Shown piece after piece: positions 49,890-61,101 of a stretch of DNA of 64,000 nt; the first letter of the stretch is position 1; the number at the start of each line of letters is the position of its first letter. This DNA comes from Paraburkholderia ginsengiterrae (lineage in GTDB: Bacteria; Pseudomonadota; Gammaproteobacteria; Burkholderiales; Burkholderiaceae): contig NZ_LXKA01000154.1 in NCBI RefSeq assembly GCF_001645125.1, positions 62,001 to 126,000 on the forward strand, in the 5' to 3' direction. A model generated the notes under the pieces. The model saw only the letters and a program-made list of their open reading frames with translations. It ran no database searches and was not told the DNA's origin. A program made the position numbers and the translations under genes.

Positions 49890-50618
49890 ATGCAAAACTA
49901 CGGATTGGCGCACGTGTGGGCGCAAGGGGATATCGTGACGCGCGGCATCGCGCTCGCGCTGTTGATCATGTCGGTGATGTCGTGGAGCGTGATCGTCGTC
50001 AAGAGCTGGAACGTGGTGCGCCTGAAGCGTCTCACGAAGAATGCCGAGCAGGCGTTCTGGCATTCGGACGACCTTGCCGACGGTGTGAAAAAGCTCGGCG
50101 CCGGTTCATCGACGCCGCACGACAATCCGTTCCTCGCGCTCGCGCTGTCGGGCCAGGAAGCGGCCGACCATCACCATCAGACGCAGCCGCATCTGCACGA
50201 CCGCATGGACGTGTCGGACTGGGTCACGCGTTGCCTGAAGGACACGATGGATGAGAGCGTCGCTCGAATGCAAAGCGGTCTCGCGATTCTCGCGTCGATC
50301 GGCAGCACGGCGCCGTTCGTCGGCCTGTTCGGCACGGTGTGGGGCATCTATCACGCGCTGCTGGCGATCGGCGCGAGCGGCCAGTCGTCGATCGACCAGG
50401 TGGCCGGTCCGGTTGGCGAAGCGTTGATCATGACCGCGTTCGGCCTGTTCGTCGCGATTCCGGCCGTGCTCGGCTACAACGCCCTGACGCGCGCCAACAA
50501 GGCCGTGGTCGCCAAACTGAGCCGTTTCGCGCATGGCCTGCACGCGTTCTTCGTGACGGGCGCACGTCTGTCGTCGTCCAAGCGCGACGGTCTGCGCCTC
50601 GCGACCCGCGCCAACTGA
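49890..50618 (+). CDS. exbB: ExbB motor protein
   Basis: A 242-aa MotA/TolQ/ExbB-family protein. ATG 49890 has AGAGGAAA upstream. It has a membrane segment (ALALLIMSVMSWSVIVVKSW) and a later pair (ASIGSTAPFVGLFGTVWGIYHAL, IMTAFGLFVAIPAVLGYNAL) with the usual GxxGTVxGI motif. It forms the proton channel of the TonB complex together with ExbD. It contains a His-rich loop (DHHHQTQPHLHD) near residue 102. Confidence 0.94.
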   Translation: MQNYGLAHVWAQGDIVTRGIALALLIMSVMSWSVIVVKSWNVVRLKRLTKNAEQAFWHSDDLADGVKKLGAGSSTPHDNPFLALALSGQEAADHHHQTQPHLHDRMDVSDWVTRCLKDTMDESVARMQSGLAILASIGSTAPFVGLFGTVWGIYHALLAIGASGQSSIDQVAGPVGEALIMTAFGLFVAIPAVLGYNALTRANKAVVAKLSRFAHGLHAFFVTGARLSSSKRDGLRLATRAN

Positions 50619-50634
50619 TCGACGAGGCACTCCG

Positions 50635-51054
50635 ATGGCAATGAGCCCCTTCGCCGGCGACGATGACGACGGCCTGATGAACGAAATCAACATGACGCCG
50701 CTCGTCGACGTGATGTTGGTTCTACTGATCGTCTTCATGGTGACGATTCCGGTGATTCGTCACGCGGTCAAAATCGATCTGCCGCACGCGAACAGTCAGA
50801 AGGAAGACACCAAGCCCGCGCAAGTGAACGTCGCGGTCGACGCCAACGGCAACGTCACGTGGGACGACAGACAAGTCGACGACGCGGCACTGCGCGCGAA
50901 GATTGCCGAGGCCGCGCAGGCGAACCCGCAACCGGAGCTGCATCTGGATGCGGACCGCAAGGTTCCGTACGAGAAAGTGGCGCAAGTGATGTCGGCGGCG
51001 CAGGCCGGCGGCCTCACGAAAATCGGCTTCGTTACGCAGCCCAACGCCAAATGA
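50635..51054 (+). CDS. exbD: ExbD motor protein
   Basis: A 139-aa protein with the ExbD/TolR signature: MNEINMTPLVDVMLVLLIVFMVTIP (single membrane span with the essential Asp25) and a periplasmic domain ending YEKVAQVMSAAQAGGLTKIGFVTQP. It completes the TonB-ExbBD energy module. Two hairpins, the second a strong terminator, follow. Confidence 0.95.
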   Translation: MAMSPFAGDDDDGLMNEINMTPLVDVMLVLLIVFMVTIPVIRHAVKIDLPHANSQKEDTKPAQVNVAVDANGNVTWDDRQVDDAALRAKIAEAAQANPQPELHLDADRKVPYEKVAQVMSAAQAGGLTKIGFVTQPNAK

Positions 51055-51134
51055 CCTGCTGGTTGGCGCGCGCCTGTGTTAAGCAGCGCCTGCCGAAAAA
51101 TGCAGAAAAGCCCCTGAAACAGGGGCCCAAAAGT

Positions 51135-51170
51135 AAAAGGCCCTCATCGTCAGATGAAGGCCTTTTTTTT
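51135..51170 (+). terminator. Rho-independent terminator after exbD
   Basis: AAAAGGCC and TCATC pair with GATGA and GGCCTTTT, with a long T run. A smaller hairpin (GCCCCTG/CAGGGGC) lies at 51110-51126. Confidence 0.9.
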
Positions 51171-51199
51171 TGCGCACTCGGCGCCTTCGGGCTGCGGGA

Positions 51200-51319
51200 T
51201 CACTTACCATCGCTCGAAGATTGATAGCTCGAATCACCGCATGCGACAGCCGTGGTCGACACGGACAGCGCGGTTAGCCCTATCAGGCCGACTATCATAG
51301 CGGCCATGAGTTTCCGCAT
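51200..51319 (-). CDS. 39-aa exported peptide
   Basis: A signal peptide (KLMAAMIVGLIGLTALSVSTTAVA) followed by CGDSSYQSSSDGK. AAGGAG lies 7 bases before the ATG at 51319. The first residue after cleavage would be Cys, but the sequence before it is not a full lipobox, so it may be a secreted peptide rather than a lipoprotein. No family is recognised. Confidence 0.6.
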   Translation of the reverse strand: MRKLMAAMIVGLIGLTALSVSTTAVACGDSSYQSSSDGK

Positions 51320-51448
51320 AAGAGACTCCTTAGCGAAGGACTCCACTATAGGCCTGAGCTCGCGTGCATTCAAGCAAACTGTCATTGAAAGTACTCATGA
51401 CAAACCGCGCTTAAATGCTAAAAGCGATGCCGCAACGCGCAGGACGTG

Positions 51449-52435
51449 CTACGACGCGATGGCCAACGCGGGCTGAGCCATACCAGCTTCGTCGCGTACG
51501 GGACACTCGCCCATGATGTGCTTGCCCTCGTCCGGATCGAGCATCTCGACCAGATAATCGACAAACGCGCGCACGGCCGGCACCATTCCCTGCCGCGACA
51601 CGAATACAGCGTACAACTGCGGCGTCGGGAGCGTCCAGCCCGGCATGACCGGCGACAATTGTCCGGCGCGCAACGCGGCGCCGTACATCATCTCGGGCAA
51701 GGCGGCGATACCCACGCCGGCGTGCACCGCCTCAAGAATCGTCATCAGATCGGCGGTCACGAGACGTGGTTCATGTTCATGCACGTGACGCGTTCCGTCG
51801 GGCGCGATCAGGTTGAAGACGTGGCGGCCGTCGCCGGTCGGCACGTCGAGCGTTTCGAAGCGGACCAGATCGGCCGGCTGCAACGGCGGCGCATTCTGCT
51901 GCAGCAGGCTCGGCGCGCCCACCAGCATCTGCTGCGTGCGCCACAGCGGGCGGACCACGATGTTGGCGTTTTCCGGCGGATCGGAGCGCACGCGCAGCGC
52001 GACGTCGATCGAATCCTCGAACAGATCGATCACGCGGTTCGTTACCCGCATGGAAACGCGCACCTCGGGATAGCGGTGCAGAAATTCGGGCAGGATCTGC
52101 GACATGATGGTCTGCGAGATGGTGACCGGCACACTGACGCGCACCGTGCCACGCGGCGACGAGCGCAGTTGCTGCACGACGTTGACGGCCGCCTGTGCCT
52201 CGCTCAGCATCGCCTGGCAATGCTGGTAGAACAGATGTCCTGCTTCGGTCAGCGCCAGCTTGCGCGTGGAGCGCTGCAGGAGCCGCACGCCAAGGGACGC
52301 CTCCAGCTCGGTCAAACGGCGCGACAGGCGCGACTTGGAGATCCCCAGCACGCGTTCCGCGGCGGAAAAGCCACCATGTTCGACGACCTGCGAAAAGTAC
52401 ATCAGGTCATTCAGATTGTGTGAATCGATCTTCAT
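51449..52435 (-). CDS. LysR-family transcriptional regulator
   Basis: A 328-aa protein with an N-terminal LysR HTH (LNDLMYFSQVVEHGGFSAAERVLGISKSRLSRRLTELEASLG) and a co-inducer domain. It is divergent from the pirin gene (52558), which it probably regulates; the intergenic gap is 122 bp. ATG 52435 is the family-typical start. Related regulators activate pirin in other proteobacteria. Ligand unknown. Confidence 0.92.
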   Translation of the reverse strand: MKIDSHNLNDLMYFSQVVEHGGFSAAERVLGISKSRLSRRLTELEASLGVRLLQRSTRKLALTEAGHLFYQHCQAMLSEAQAAVNVVQQLRSSPRGTVRVSVPVTISQTIMSQILPEFLHRYPEVRVSMRVTNRVIDLFEDSIDVALRVRSDPPENANIVVRPLWRTQQMLVGAPSLLQQNAPPLQPADLVRFETLDVPTGDGRHVFNLIAPDGTRHVHEHEPRLVTADLMTILEAVHAGVGIAALPEMMYGAALRAGQLSPVMPGWTLPTPQLYAVFVSRQGMVPAVRAFVDYLVEMLDPDEGKHIMGECPVRDEAGMAQPALAIAS

Positions 52436-52557
52436 CTCATCGTTCCAGTAATAGAACAATCCATTGCTTGAGGGTGGCTGGCGCCCTGTAAAACGGTCCC
52501 TATAATAGCTCCATGTTTCAAAAATAATGCTATTCCCCATTTTTTGAGGTGACTTTG

Positions 52558-53436
52558 ATGAGCACGACCCGCACGATCGAACGCGTCGTTCCCGCCGTTC
52601 GCACGACCGAGGGTGGCGGATTTATTGTCCACCGCCCGTTTCCGACCCGTCTGTTGATGGATTTCGACCCGTTCCTGCTGCTCGACGAAATGGGACCGGT
52701 CGACTACGCACCCGGCGAGGCCGTGGGTGCGCCGGATCATCCGCATCGCGGCTTCGAAACCGTCACCTATGCACTCGAGGGCCAGTTCGGCCATAAGGAC
52801 TCGGCGGGCCATTCCGGCACGCTGCACCCCGGCGACGTGCAATGGATGACCGCGGGCGCGGGCGTCGTGCACAGTGAAATGCCAGACCCGTCGTTCTTGC
52901 GCAGCGGCGGACGCGTGCATGGCTTGCAGCTGTGGGTGAATCTGCCGCGCCGCGACAAGATGATCGCGCCGCGCTACCAGGAAATTCCGTCGTCGCGCAT
53001 TCCCGTGGCGACTTCCGCGGATGGGCAAGTGCGCGTCAAGGTGATCGCGGGCGAGGCGCTCGGCGTCAAGGCCGTCATCGAAACACGCACGCCGATTCTC
53101 TATCAGCATTTTTCGCTGCAGCCGGGCGCGACGATCCAGCAGCCGGTGCCGGCCGACTATCGCGTGTTCGCTTATAGCCTGTCGGGCAAGGGCTTCTACG
53201 GCGAGGGCGACGCACGCCAGGAAATCGACGCGCAGAAGATGGTGATTTTTCAGAACGATGGCGACTCGGTCACGCTCACCGCCGGTGCCGAGCCGCTCGA
53301 GGTGCTGCTGCTCGGCGGCGTGCCGCTGAAAGAACCGGTGGTGCGCTACGGCCCGTTCGTCATGAACACGGAAGATGAAATCCGCCAGGCCGTCGTCGAC
53401 TACCAGGCCGGGCGCATGGGTGCGATCACGCACTGA
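52558..53436 (+). CDS. Pirin-family protein
   Basis: A 292-aa bicupin. Key metal-binding segments are seen: HPHRGFETVTYALEGQFGHKDSAGHSGTLHPGDVQWMTAGAGVVHSE, with three His and one Glu typical of pirin. Members have quercetin 2,3-dioxygenase activity or act as redox sensors. ATG 52558 follows GAGGTGA. Divergent from the LysR gene, which probably controls it. Confidence 0.93.
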   Translation: MSTTRTIERVVPAVRTTEGGGFIVHRPFPTRLLMDFDPFLLLDEMGPVDYAPGEAVGAPDHPHRGFETVTYALEGQFGHKDSAGHSGTLHPGDVQWMTAGAGVVHSEMPDPSFLRSGGRVHGLQLWVNLPRRDKMIAPRYQEIPSSRIPVATSADGQVRVKVIAGEALGVKAVIETRTPILYQHFSLQPGATIQQPVPADYRVFAYSLSGKGFYGEGDARQEIDAQKMVIFQNDGDSVTLTAGAEPLEVLLLGGVPLKEPVVRYGPFVMNTEDEIRQAVVDYQAGRMGAITH

Positions 53437-53570
53437 GCGGCCAGCGGGTCGCGCAGTGCGCGAAAGGCGGTAAATTCGTTCACAATGATGTTTCCAGCCG
53501 CGCGCCACACTGCTCGATCATGATGAGCGGCGTGGCGCGCGGCGACTTCCGTCCCTGATCAGGAGCACGC

Positions 53571-53969
53571 ATGGCAGAGTCCACCGTCACCGCCCACATT
53601 GGTTCGACGAATTTCCAGGTTACTTTCGACGACGGCAAGCACGCGTGGTTTGCCGACGAACCCGAGTCGGTTGGCGGCGGTGATCGCGGGCCGACGCCCG
53701 TCGGCTTGCTGCTGTCGAGCCTCGGTGCGTGCACCTCCATTACGCTGAAGATGTACGCTCAGCGCAAGGAGTGGCCGCTCACTGGCGTGCGCGTGACGCT
53801 CTCCATGGAAACCGGCGGTGAGGGTTCGACCATCGACCGCAAGATCGTGCTCGAAGGCGATCTGTCCGACGAACAACGGGAACGGCTCTTGCAAATAGCG
53901 AATGCATGCCCAGTTCACAAGATCCTGACGCATACGATCTCGATCCGTACGGGGCTCGCCGTCGCGTGA
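53571..53969 (+). CDS. OsmC-family protein
   Basis: A 132-aa protein with the OsmC fold, including [22 protein letters not shown] (first catalytic Cys) and [14 protein letters not shown] (second Cys). Members reduce organic hydroperoxides in the cytoplasm through the Cys pair. It is 134 bp after pirin. An independent stress-response gene is likely. Confidence 0.92.
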   Translation: MAESTVTAHIGSTNFQVTFDDGKHAWFADEPESVGGGDRGPTPVGLLLSSLGACTSITLKMYAQRKEWPLTGVRVTLSMETGGEGSTIDRKIVLEGDLSDEQRERLLQIANACPVHKILTHTISIRTGLAVA

Positions 53970-54009
53970 TGCGGCACGTGTTGAAACGCTTTCATAGGAA
54001 GCTGTCGTT

Positions 54010-54492
54010 TTGAATTTCGAACACCTTATCCAGATCAACGATCCGTTGAATCCGTTTGTCGAGGCGATGACCCGCGATGAGTTGTGGGAGGGTCTCGTGC
54101 TGCGTGCGGAGCAGCCGCAACTGTTCGTGATAGGACTCGACAGTTGCACGATTCTTTCGCGCGAGGGCAACGTCCTCGAACGGGAGCTGCATTACGGCCA
54201 GGCAACGGTGCGCGATCGTGTCACCCTGGAGGCCAGCCAAAGCGTGCGCTACGACATTATGCCCACGGCGGATCATGTCGGCGGATCGCTGACCATGACC
54301 ATCGAACAGCCGGACGAATTGCAGTTGTTCCTGCGCTTCCAGTACGCGACCACGCTGCCCGAATCGACCGATCCCGATGCACATCAGACGCAGGAGATCG
54401 TGAAGTCGGCGTATCGCGAGAACGATATCGATACCGTGCGGCTGATTCGCCAGTACGTTCAAACGAAGCAGGAACCCGGTTCGCTGCATTGA
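54010..54492 (+). CDS. SRPBCC (START-like) family protein, DUF1857-like
   Basis: A 160-aa protein from TTG 54010, the only start that retains the fold, with AGGAAG about 9 bases upstream. The pattern FEHLIQINDPLNPFVEAMTRDELWEGLVLRAEQPQLF and the strands GSLTMTIEQPDELQLFLRFQY fit the DUF1857-like part of the SRPBCC lipid/ligand-binding fold. Ligand and role unknown. It is 40 bp after the OsmC gene. Confidence 0.82.
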   Translation: MNFEHLIQINDPLNPFVEAMTRDELWEGLVLRAEQPQLFVIGLDSCTILSREGNVLERELHYGQATVRDRVTLEASQSVRYDIMPTADHVGGSLTMTIEQPDELQLFLRFQYATTLPESTDPDAHQTQEIVKSAYRENDIDTVRLIRQYVQTKQEPGSLH

Positions 54493-54643
54493 CCGGCTAC
54501 GCGGGCGCCCTGCCCGCACAGTCTGACCCGACCTGCCTGGCTGTCAGGTCGGGATGATTTTCTTCAAGCCCATCTCGTCGTCCTTCCCCGTTGTCAAACT
54601 ATCGAAACGCAACTTCGATCAATTTCGTCACCTTGTAAATAGG

Positions 54644-54662
54644 AATAGTTATCATTTAGAAT
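54644..54662 (+). promoter_or_regulatory. Fur-box-like site upstream of hemP
   Basis: AATAGTTATCATTTAGAAT; it lies 33 bp before the hemP start and fits iron-repressed expression. Confidence 0.65.
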
Positions 54663-54695
54663 CAATCCATCGAATCGACCAACAAGCTAAAACGA

Positions 54696-54956
54696 ATGAC
54701 CGATCTCACGCGCCCTTCCACGCTCAGCCTGCGCCGCCCGGCGGCCGCGCTGACCAGCCGCCCTAAGACGTCGGCAACGGCAACAACCGCTGCGAAGCCC
54801 GCCGCGAGTCGCGTCAACGGGCCGGTTGAGACCACGGAGCGAAGCGTGCGCAGCGAAGCGCTTCTGCAAGGACATAGCCACGTCAGCATCGTGCATAACG
54901 GCGAGACCTACCAGCTGCGCGCCACGCGCCTGGGCAAGCTGATCCTGACGAAGTAG
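54696..54956 (+). CDS. hemP: Hemin uptake protein HemP
   Basis: An 86-aa protein. The last 35 residues (SEALLQGHSHVSIVHNGETYQLRATRLGKLILTK) are the HemP signature. The first 50 are an Ala/Thr/Pro-rich leader. HemP genes are Fur-regulated and assist heme uptake gene expression. The Fur-like box at 54644 supports that. No heme receptor gene is next to it in this window. Confidence 0.88.
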   Translation: MTDLTRPSTLSLRRPAAALTSRPKTSATATTAAKPAASRVNGPVETTERSVRSEALLQGHSHVSIVHNGETYQLRATRLGKLILTK

Positions 54957-55167
54957 GAACGAACACAGAAGTCAGTACCGGGTATTGTGGGGACCACCTC
55001 CCAACGAGGTGTTAGGCATTAGCCAGCCACGACGGCTTGCACGCGAGAACTAGACCCCTTCGTGCAGACACCAAGCCAGCCGTCGCAGCCAGCCAGGCCA
55101 CTTTTTTGGTCCTCACGCGAGGCGGCCACATGCAATGCAACACTGTGCGCCCTTCATGCAGACAATG

Positions 55168-55207
55168 AAAAAAGCCGTGGATGACATCATCGTCTCCACG
55201 GCTTTTT
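55168..55207. terminator. Bidirectional terminator downstream of hemP / ftrD
   Basis: AAAAAAGCCGTGG (55168-55180) pairs with CCACGGCTTTTT (55196-55207), with T runs on both strands. Confidence 0.85.
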
Positions 55208-55264
55208 GTTTGGCTCGCTGCCCGTAGGTACATCTAAGCGCGGGGCTGGCGTATCAAGACTGCG

Positions 55265-56671
55265 TTACTTCGAAGCCCAGCCCCAGAACATCAGCCACCA
55301 CGCGCTATCGACCACGGCTAATGCCGCGATGAACCACAGCATCGCGAGACCGCGTTGAACGAGGCGCTCGCTATAGCGGCGCGTAACGAGCCAGGCGAGC
55401 CATGCGCTCCACAGGTTGGCGATCGCCAGAATTGCGATGCGCAGATCCGACGCCCACCACAACGGCACATGCTCCGCACGCAGCAGCGACAGCGTCGTGG
55501 CAGACAGGCCGAGGAACACACCGGCGCCCGCGATCGGAATCAGCCCTTGCGTCAAATGATGCAGACGCACCTGGCTGAAGCGGCCCAGCATGCGCGTCGC
55601 GCCCATCAGCAAGATCAGCAGCGCGGTGCCATACACCAGCGCCGTGGCGAGGATGTAGCCGATCACCATGGTGCCGTCGAGCCACGAGAACACATCGTTC
55701 TGCTCGGGATAATGCGTGAACAGGAACCACGGCGCGTTGGTGTCGAGCGGCCACGTGATGTCGTGATCGACCAGCCACGTCGCGAAAAACATCTTCAGGT
55801 CGACGAACCAGCGTGACGCGGTCCAGTGGAACGCGCCAATGGCGATACCGAGCAGTCCGTACAGGATCAGCGCGGTGTCCCACGCATTCGCCTGTTTGTC
55901 GCCGAGTTGCACGACTTCCGACGACGGCGCGCGCCACGTCAGCGCAATCGCGTCGCGGTGCCCGCTGCAGCGCCCGCACATATGGCAGTCCGAGGCGCCC
56001 TTCATATTGCGCAACGGTACGAGCGGCGCGCAATTGATCGGAATCACCCGATGCCCATGCTCGCCGTTCTTGTAGGAGCGGCGCCATGCGTCTTCATCGA
56101 CTTTGTAGTGGAACGGCGCGAGGCGCGCCAGAAGCGAAAAGACGCCGTTGACGGGGCACAGATACTTGCACCAAACGCGTTTCTCGCGTCCGTACAGCAC
56201 GCCGATAATCATCGCCGCGAGCGTCGATCCGCCCAGCACGAGCAGCACGGCTTTCGGATATTGGTAGACGCTCACCATCTGACCGTAGATGGTGGTGATG
56301 CCGAACGCGACGAACGGCCAGCCGCCCCAGCGCATCCAGCGCGGGATCGCCCGGCCGCGGCCATATTTGCTGGCGAATTCGGCCAGCGCGCCCTCGGGAC
56401 ACAGCACGCCGCACCAGACTCGGCCGAGCATGACCATCGACAGCAGCACGAACGGCCACCAGATGCCCCAGAACACGAACTGCGCGGCGAGCGTCAGGTT
56501 GTTCCACAGATGCGCGGTATCGTCCGGCAGCGGCATGGCCGCTGGCACCACGATCAGCAACGCGTACACCGCCACCACGACCCACTGGATGCCGCGAATC
56601 GCGGCGCCGTGGCGCTGCATCCACTGCCCGGCCGCGGCGAGGCGGCCCGGGCGTGTCATGACGCTGCTCAT
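55265..56671 (-). CDS. ftrD: FtrD: 4Fe-4S-cluster membrane protein of ferrous iron uptake
   Basis: A 468-aa polytopic protein with three cysteine motifs: CGVLCPEG, CKYLCPVNGVF and CHMCGRCSGH (two 4Fe-4S ferredoxin-type sites, NapH-like). It is the last gene of the minus-strand set ftrA-ftrB-ftrC-ftrD. In Bordetella and Brucella the four proteins import Fe2+ at low pH; FtrD is thought to handle the electrons. The start overlaps the ftrC stop by 4 bp. Confidence 0.93.
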   Translation of the reverse strand: MSSVMTRPGRLAAAGQWMQRHGAAIRGIQWVVVAVYALLIVVPAAMPLPDDTAHLWNNLTLAAQFVFWGIWWPFVLLSMVMLGRVWCGVLCPEGALAEFASKYGRGRAIPRWMRWGGWPFVAFGITTIYGQMVSVYQYPKAVLLVLGGSTLAAMIIGVLYGREKRVWCKYLCPVNGVFSLLARLAPFHYKVDEDAWRRSYKNGEHGHRVIPINCAPLVPLRNMKGASDCHMCGRCSGHRDAIALTWRAPSSEVVQLGDKQANAWDTALILYGLLGIAIGAFHWTASRWFVDLKMFFATWLVDHDITWPLDTNAPWFLFTHYPEQNDVFSWLDGTMVIGYILATALVYGTALLILLMGATRMLGRFSQVRLHHLTQGLIPIAGAGVFLGLSATTLSLLRAEHVPLWWASDLRIAILAIANLWSAWLAWLVTRRYSERLVQRGLAMLWFIAALAVVDSAWWLMFWGWASK

Positions 56672-57513
56672 GCCGGGCGCCCGGCGGCTTGCTGCGCCGG
56701 CTTGCGATTCGCGCGGCGCACCAGCAGATACACCACCGCCCAGTACGCGGCGTAGGCGATCAGATTCATCAGCGCAGGGTGTGCGCGGTAGCCGGTGAGG
56801 GTCGCGACCAGCGAACCGAAGGTGCTGGAGTCATCGAGGATCGCCGACGAATTCCACATCTGGTCGATGACCGTCGGCAGGATTTCCTTGTCGATCAGCT
56901 TGTCGACACCCGTCTGGAACAGGCCCGCGCCAAGGAACAGCAGCATGATTTCAGTGGCGCGGAAAAAGAGCCGCCACGAGAAGAACTTGCCGCCCAGTTG
57001 CAGCAGGTAGAAAGTCAGGAGCGCGAGACCGAGGCCGATCGCGACCGCGAGCATCTGGCTGCCGTCCACGTGACCCGACTGGCCGAAACCGAGACCGTAC
57101 AGAAAGATCACCGTCTCGCTGCCTTCCCGCGCAATCGCGAGTGCCACCAGCAACGCGACGCCCCACCAGTTCGAGTCACGCTGGCTCTTTTGCAGCGACT
57201 GTTCCATATCGCGTTTGAGCGAACGGCCGTGCTGCTTCATCCACAGCACCATCTGCACGATCAGCACACAGGCGACCAGCACCATCGCGGTCTGGAAGTA
57301 GTCCTGTGCGTCGCCGGAGAGCACTTCGGTGAAGCCGACCAGCGCCGCGCCGAGCGCCACCGCCGCGATCAGACCGGCCACCACGCCGCCCCACAGGTAC
57401 GGCAAACCGCGGCGCGCGTCGTCGTCGCCATTTTTCAGCCAAGCGTACAGGATGCCGACGACCAGCAACGCCTCGACACTCTCCCGCCACACGATGAATA
57501 GAATCTGACCCAT
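56668..57513 (-). CDS. ftrC: FtrC: FTR1-type iron permease
   Basis: A 281-aa protein with seven membrane segments and the iron-binding RExxE motifs RESVEALL (residue about 10) and REGSETVIF (about 130). It transports iron across the inner membrane. Second last in the ftr set, with a 4-bp overlap with ftrD. Confidence 0.94.
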   Translation of the reverse strand: MGQILFIVWRESVEALLVVGILYAWLKNGDDDARRGLPYLWGGVVAGLIAAVALGAALVGFTEVLSGDAQDYFQTAMVLVACVLIVQMVLWMKQHGRSLKRDMEQSLQKSQRDSNWWGVALLVALAIAREGSETVIFLYGLGFGQSGHVDGSQMLAVAIGLGLALLTFYLLQLGGKFFSWRLFFRATEIMLLFLGAGLFQTGVDKLIDKEILPTVIDQMWNSSAILDDSSTFGSLVATLTGYRAHPALMNLIAYAAYWAVVYLLVRRANRKPAQQAAGRPA

Positions 57514-57589
57514 CCCTGCTCTCCCTCTACCCTGCTACTGCTTCAGCGAACGCGTGAACGGCCGAAGGCATGCGTTCGCGCCCAGGTCA

Positions 57590-57922
57590 TCACTTCGCGA
57601 CGATCACGCCCTGCGCCTGCTGATGGAAATCGTCGAAGAACTTGTACTCGCCCGGCTCGAGCGGAGCGATCACGACGAACGAATCCGCGCCTGGCGCCAA
57701 CACCTTCTCTTTGCGCAACTGCACGCTCTCGAACTCGGCGGCGCCTTTGCCGGTATTGCGTATCGCGATCTTGATGCGCTGCCCTGCCGGCACCTGAATG
57801 CGCGCCGGGTTGAGCTTGCCGTCGTTCATTTCCAGATTGAACGTGGGCAGATCAGCGGCATGCGCGGCGCCCGCCAGCAAAAATGTGGTGGCGAGGATCG
57901 CAATCTTTCGGTTAATTCTCAT
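57590..57922 (-). CDS. ftrB: FtrB: periplasmic cupredoxin-like protein
   Basis: A 110-aa protein from ATG 57922, preceded by GGAAAGG. It has a signal peptide (IAILATTFLLAGAAHAA) and a cupredoxin-like fold (NPARIQVPAGQRIKIAIRNTGKGAAEFES...PGEYKFFDDFHQQAQG). FtrB is believed to oxidise Fe2+ for the FTR1 permease. Located between ftrA and ftrC. Confidence 0.92.
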   Translation of the reverse strand: MRINRKIAILATTFLLAGAAHAADLPTFNLEMNDGKLNPARIQVPAGQRIKIAIRNTGKGAAEFESVQLRKEKVLAPGADSFVVIAPLEPGEYKFFDDFHQQAQGVIVAK

Positions 57923-58062
57923 CAGCCTTTCCGGAAAACGCGGCGCGGCGGGATTGTTCAACCACGCGCCGCCTGCTGCATTGACTCATTCAGCCATTCG
58001 CTCACGCGCGGCCACGCCACGAAGCGCCATGGCGCACGTGGACGCGCATTGATTGACGGGGA

Positions 58063-58611
58063 TCAATAACCGCCCTTCTTGCCGATGCCGGCGAAGGTAA
58101 AGTCGTATTCCAGCGTGATCGGCTTAAACCACGCGCCCACGCCGGTTTCCTTGTCGACGTGGCGGCCGAACGCCATATGGCCGGTTTGCATCGGCGCTTC
58201 GACGGTCATCTTCAGGTGATACTTGCCGGGGCCTTGCAGCTTGACGTTATCGCCGTAGTGCGGACCGTCGTTGGCGACCATCGCCATCATGTCGCCCTTC
58301 TGCGTCTGGTTCGAACCGGCCTTCGTCAGTTCGTAGCGCACTTGCAGATACGGCATCCAGTCGCCTTCGGCGAAACCGGTCGGATTGTTCTTGACGGCGT
58401 GGATGTCGGCTTCGAGGTGGATGTCCGAATCCGAGGCTTTGCGCATCATGCCTTCGGGTTCCATCGTGATCGGCTGCAGATAGACCGCGCCGATTTCCAT
58501 GCCGCCCTGAATCTGATGCTTGCCGATCGGATATTCCGCAGCCGTTGCCGAGAGAGCGGCAGCCGCAGCCACTACTGCCGCGCCGCCACGCACAAATGAA
58601 GAAATCCGCAT
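58063..58611 (-). CDS. ftrA: FtrA/P19-type periplasmic iron-binding protein
   Basis: A 182-aa protein. Signal peptide (VVAAAAALSATAA), then the P19/FtrA family pattern EYPIGKHQIQGGMEIGAVYLQPITMEPEGMM, with MxxxH-type metal ligands, and a C-terminal HMAFGRHVDKETGVGAWFKPITLEYDFTFAG. It binds Fe2+ and copper in the periplasm. Fur-like box 144 bp upstream. First gene of ftrABCD. Confidence 0.92.
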   Translation of the reverse strand: MRISSFVRGGAAVVAAAAALSATAAEYPIGKHQIQGGMEIGAVYLQPITMEPEGMMRKASDSDIHLEADIHAVKNNPTGFAEGDWMPYLQVRYELTKAGSNQTQKGDMMAMVANDGPHYGDNVKLQGPGKYHLKMTVEAPMQTGHMAFGRHVDKETGVGAWFKPITLEYDFTFAGIGKKGGY

Positions 58612-58754
58612 TGAAACTCCTTGTTTTTATCAGACTGGAATCGAACCTGTTGGCATCACGCGTCGCGCTTACTTTGTTTGGTGCGGCGGGCGTGGCCCTG
58701 AGCACCGCGATTGTCCGCAGGCGAATCGCGCAGGTACTTCAATTAATGAACGTT

Positions 58755-58773
58755 AATGCGAACCATTCTCAAT
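58755..58773 (-). promoter_or_regulatory. Fur-box-like site upstream of ftrA
   Basis: AATGCGAACCATTCTCAAT resembles Burkholderia Fur sites (AATGCGAATGATTCTCATT type) and is placed to control the ftrABCD operon. Confidence 0.65.
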
Positions 58774-58926
58774 ATTGGTTGAGTTTATCATTGATCGCCA
58801 GGGAGAACAAATTTGAAAGGTTGCAAAGCCTTGTGCCAGCAGGGACTTAAGGCCGGCTTAAGCAAGCGCGTGTGGACGGCGTAGCGGGCGATGTGCAGCG
58901 CTGAGGCGGCTGCGGGCCGGCAATAG

Positions 58927-58955
58927 ACATGGCGCGGCGGATTGCCGCGCCATGT
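58927..58955. terminator. Perfect 12-bp hairpin downstream of uvrB
   Basis: ACATGGCGCGGC (58927-58938) and GCCGCGCCATGT (58944-58955) surround a 5-base loop. It lies 53 bp beyond the uvrB stop on the minus strand. No T-run, so it may be a rho-dependent or processing element. Confidence 0.5.
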
Positions 58956-59007
58956 CATGGGAAATGCAGGTGGAACGCGCCGGTGGAAAGCGCGGTTTGA
59001 AGGCGCT

Positions 59008-61101
<2,094 letters not shown>

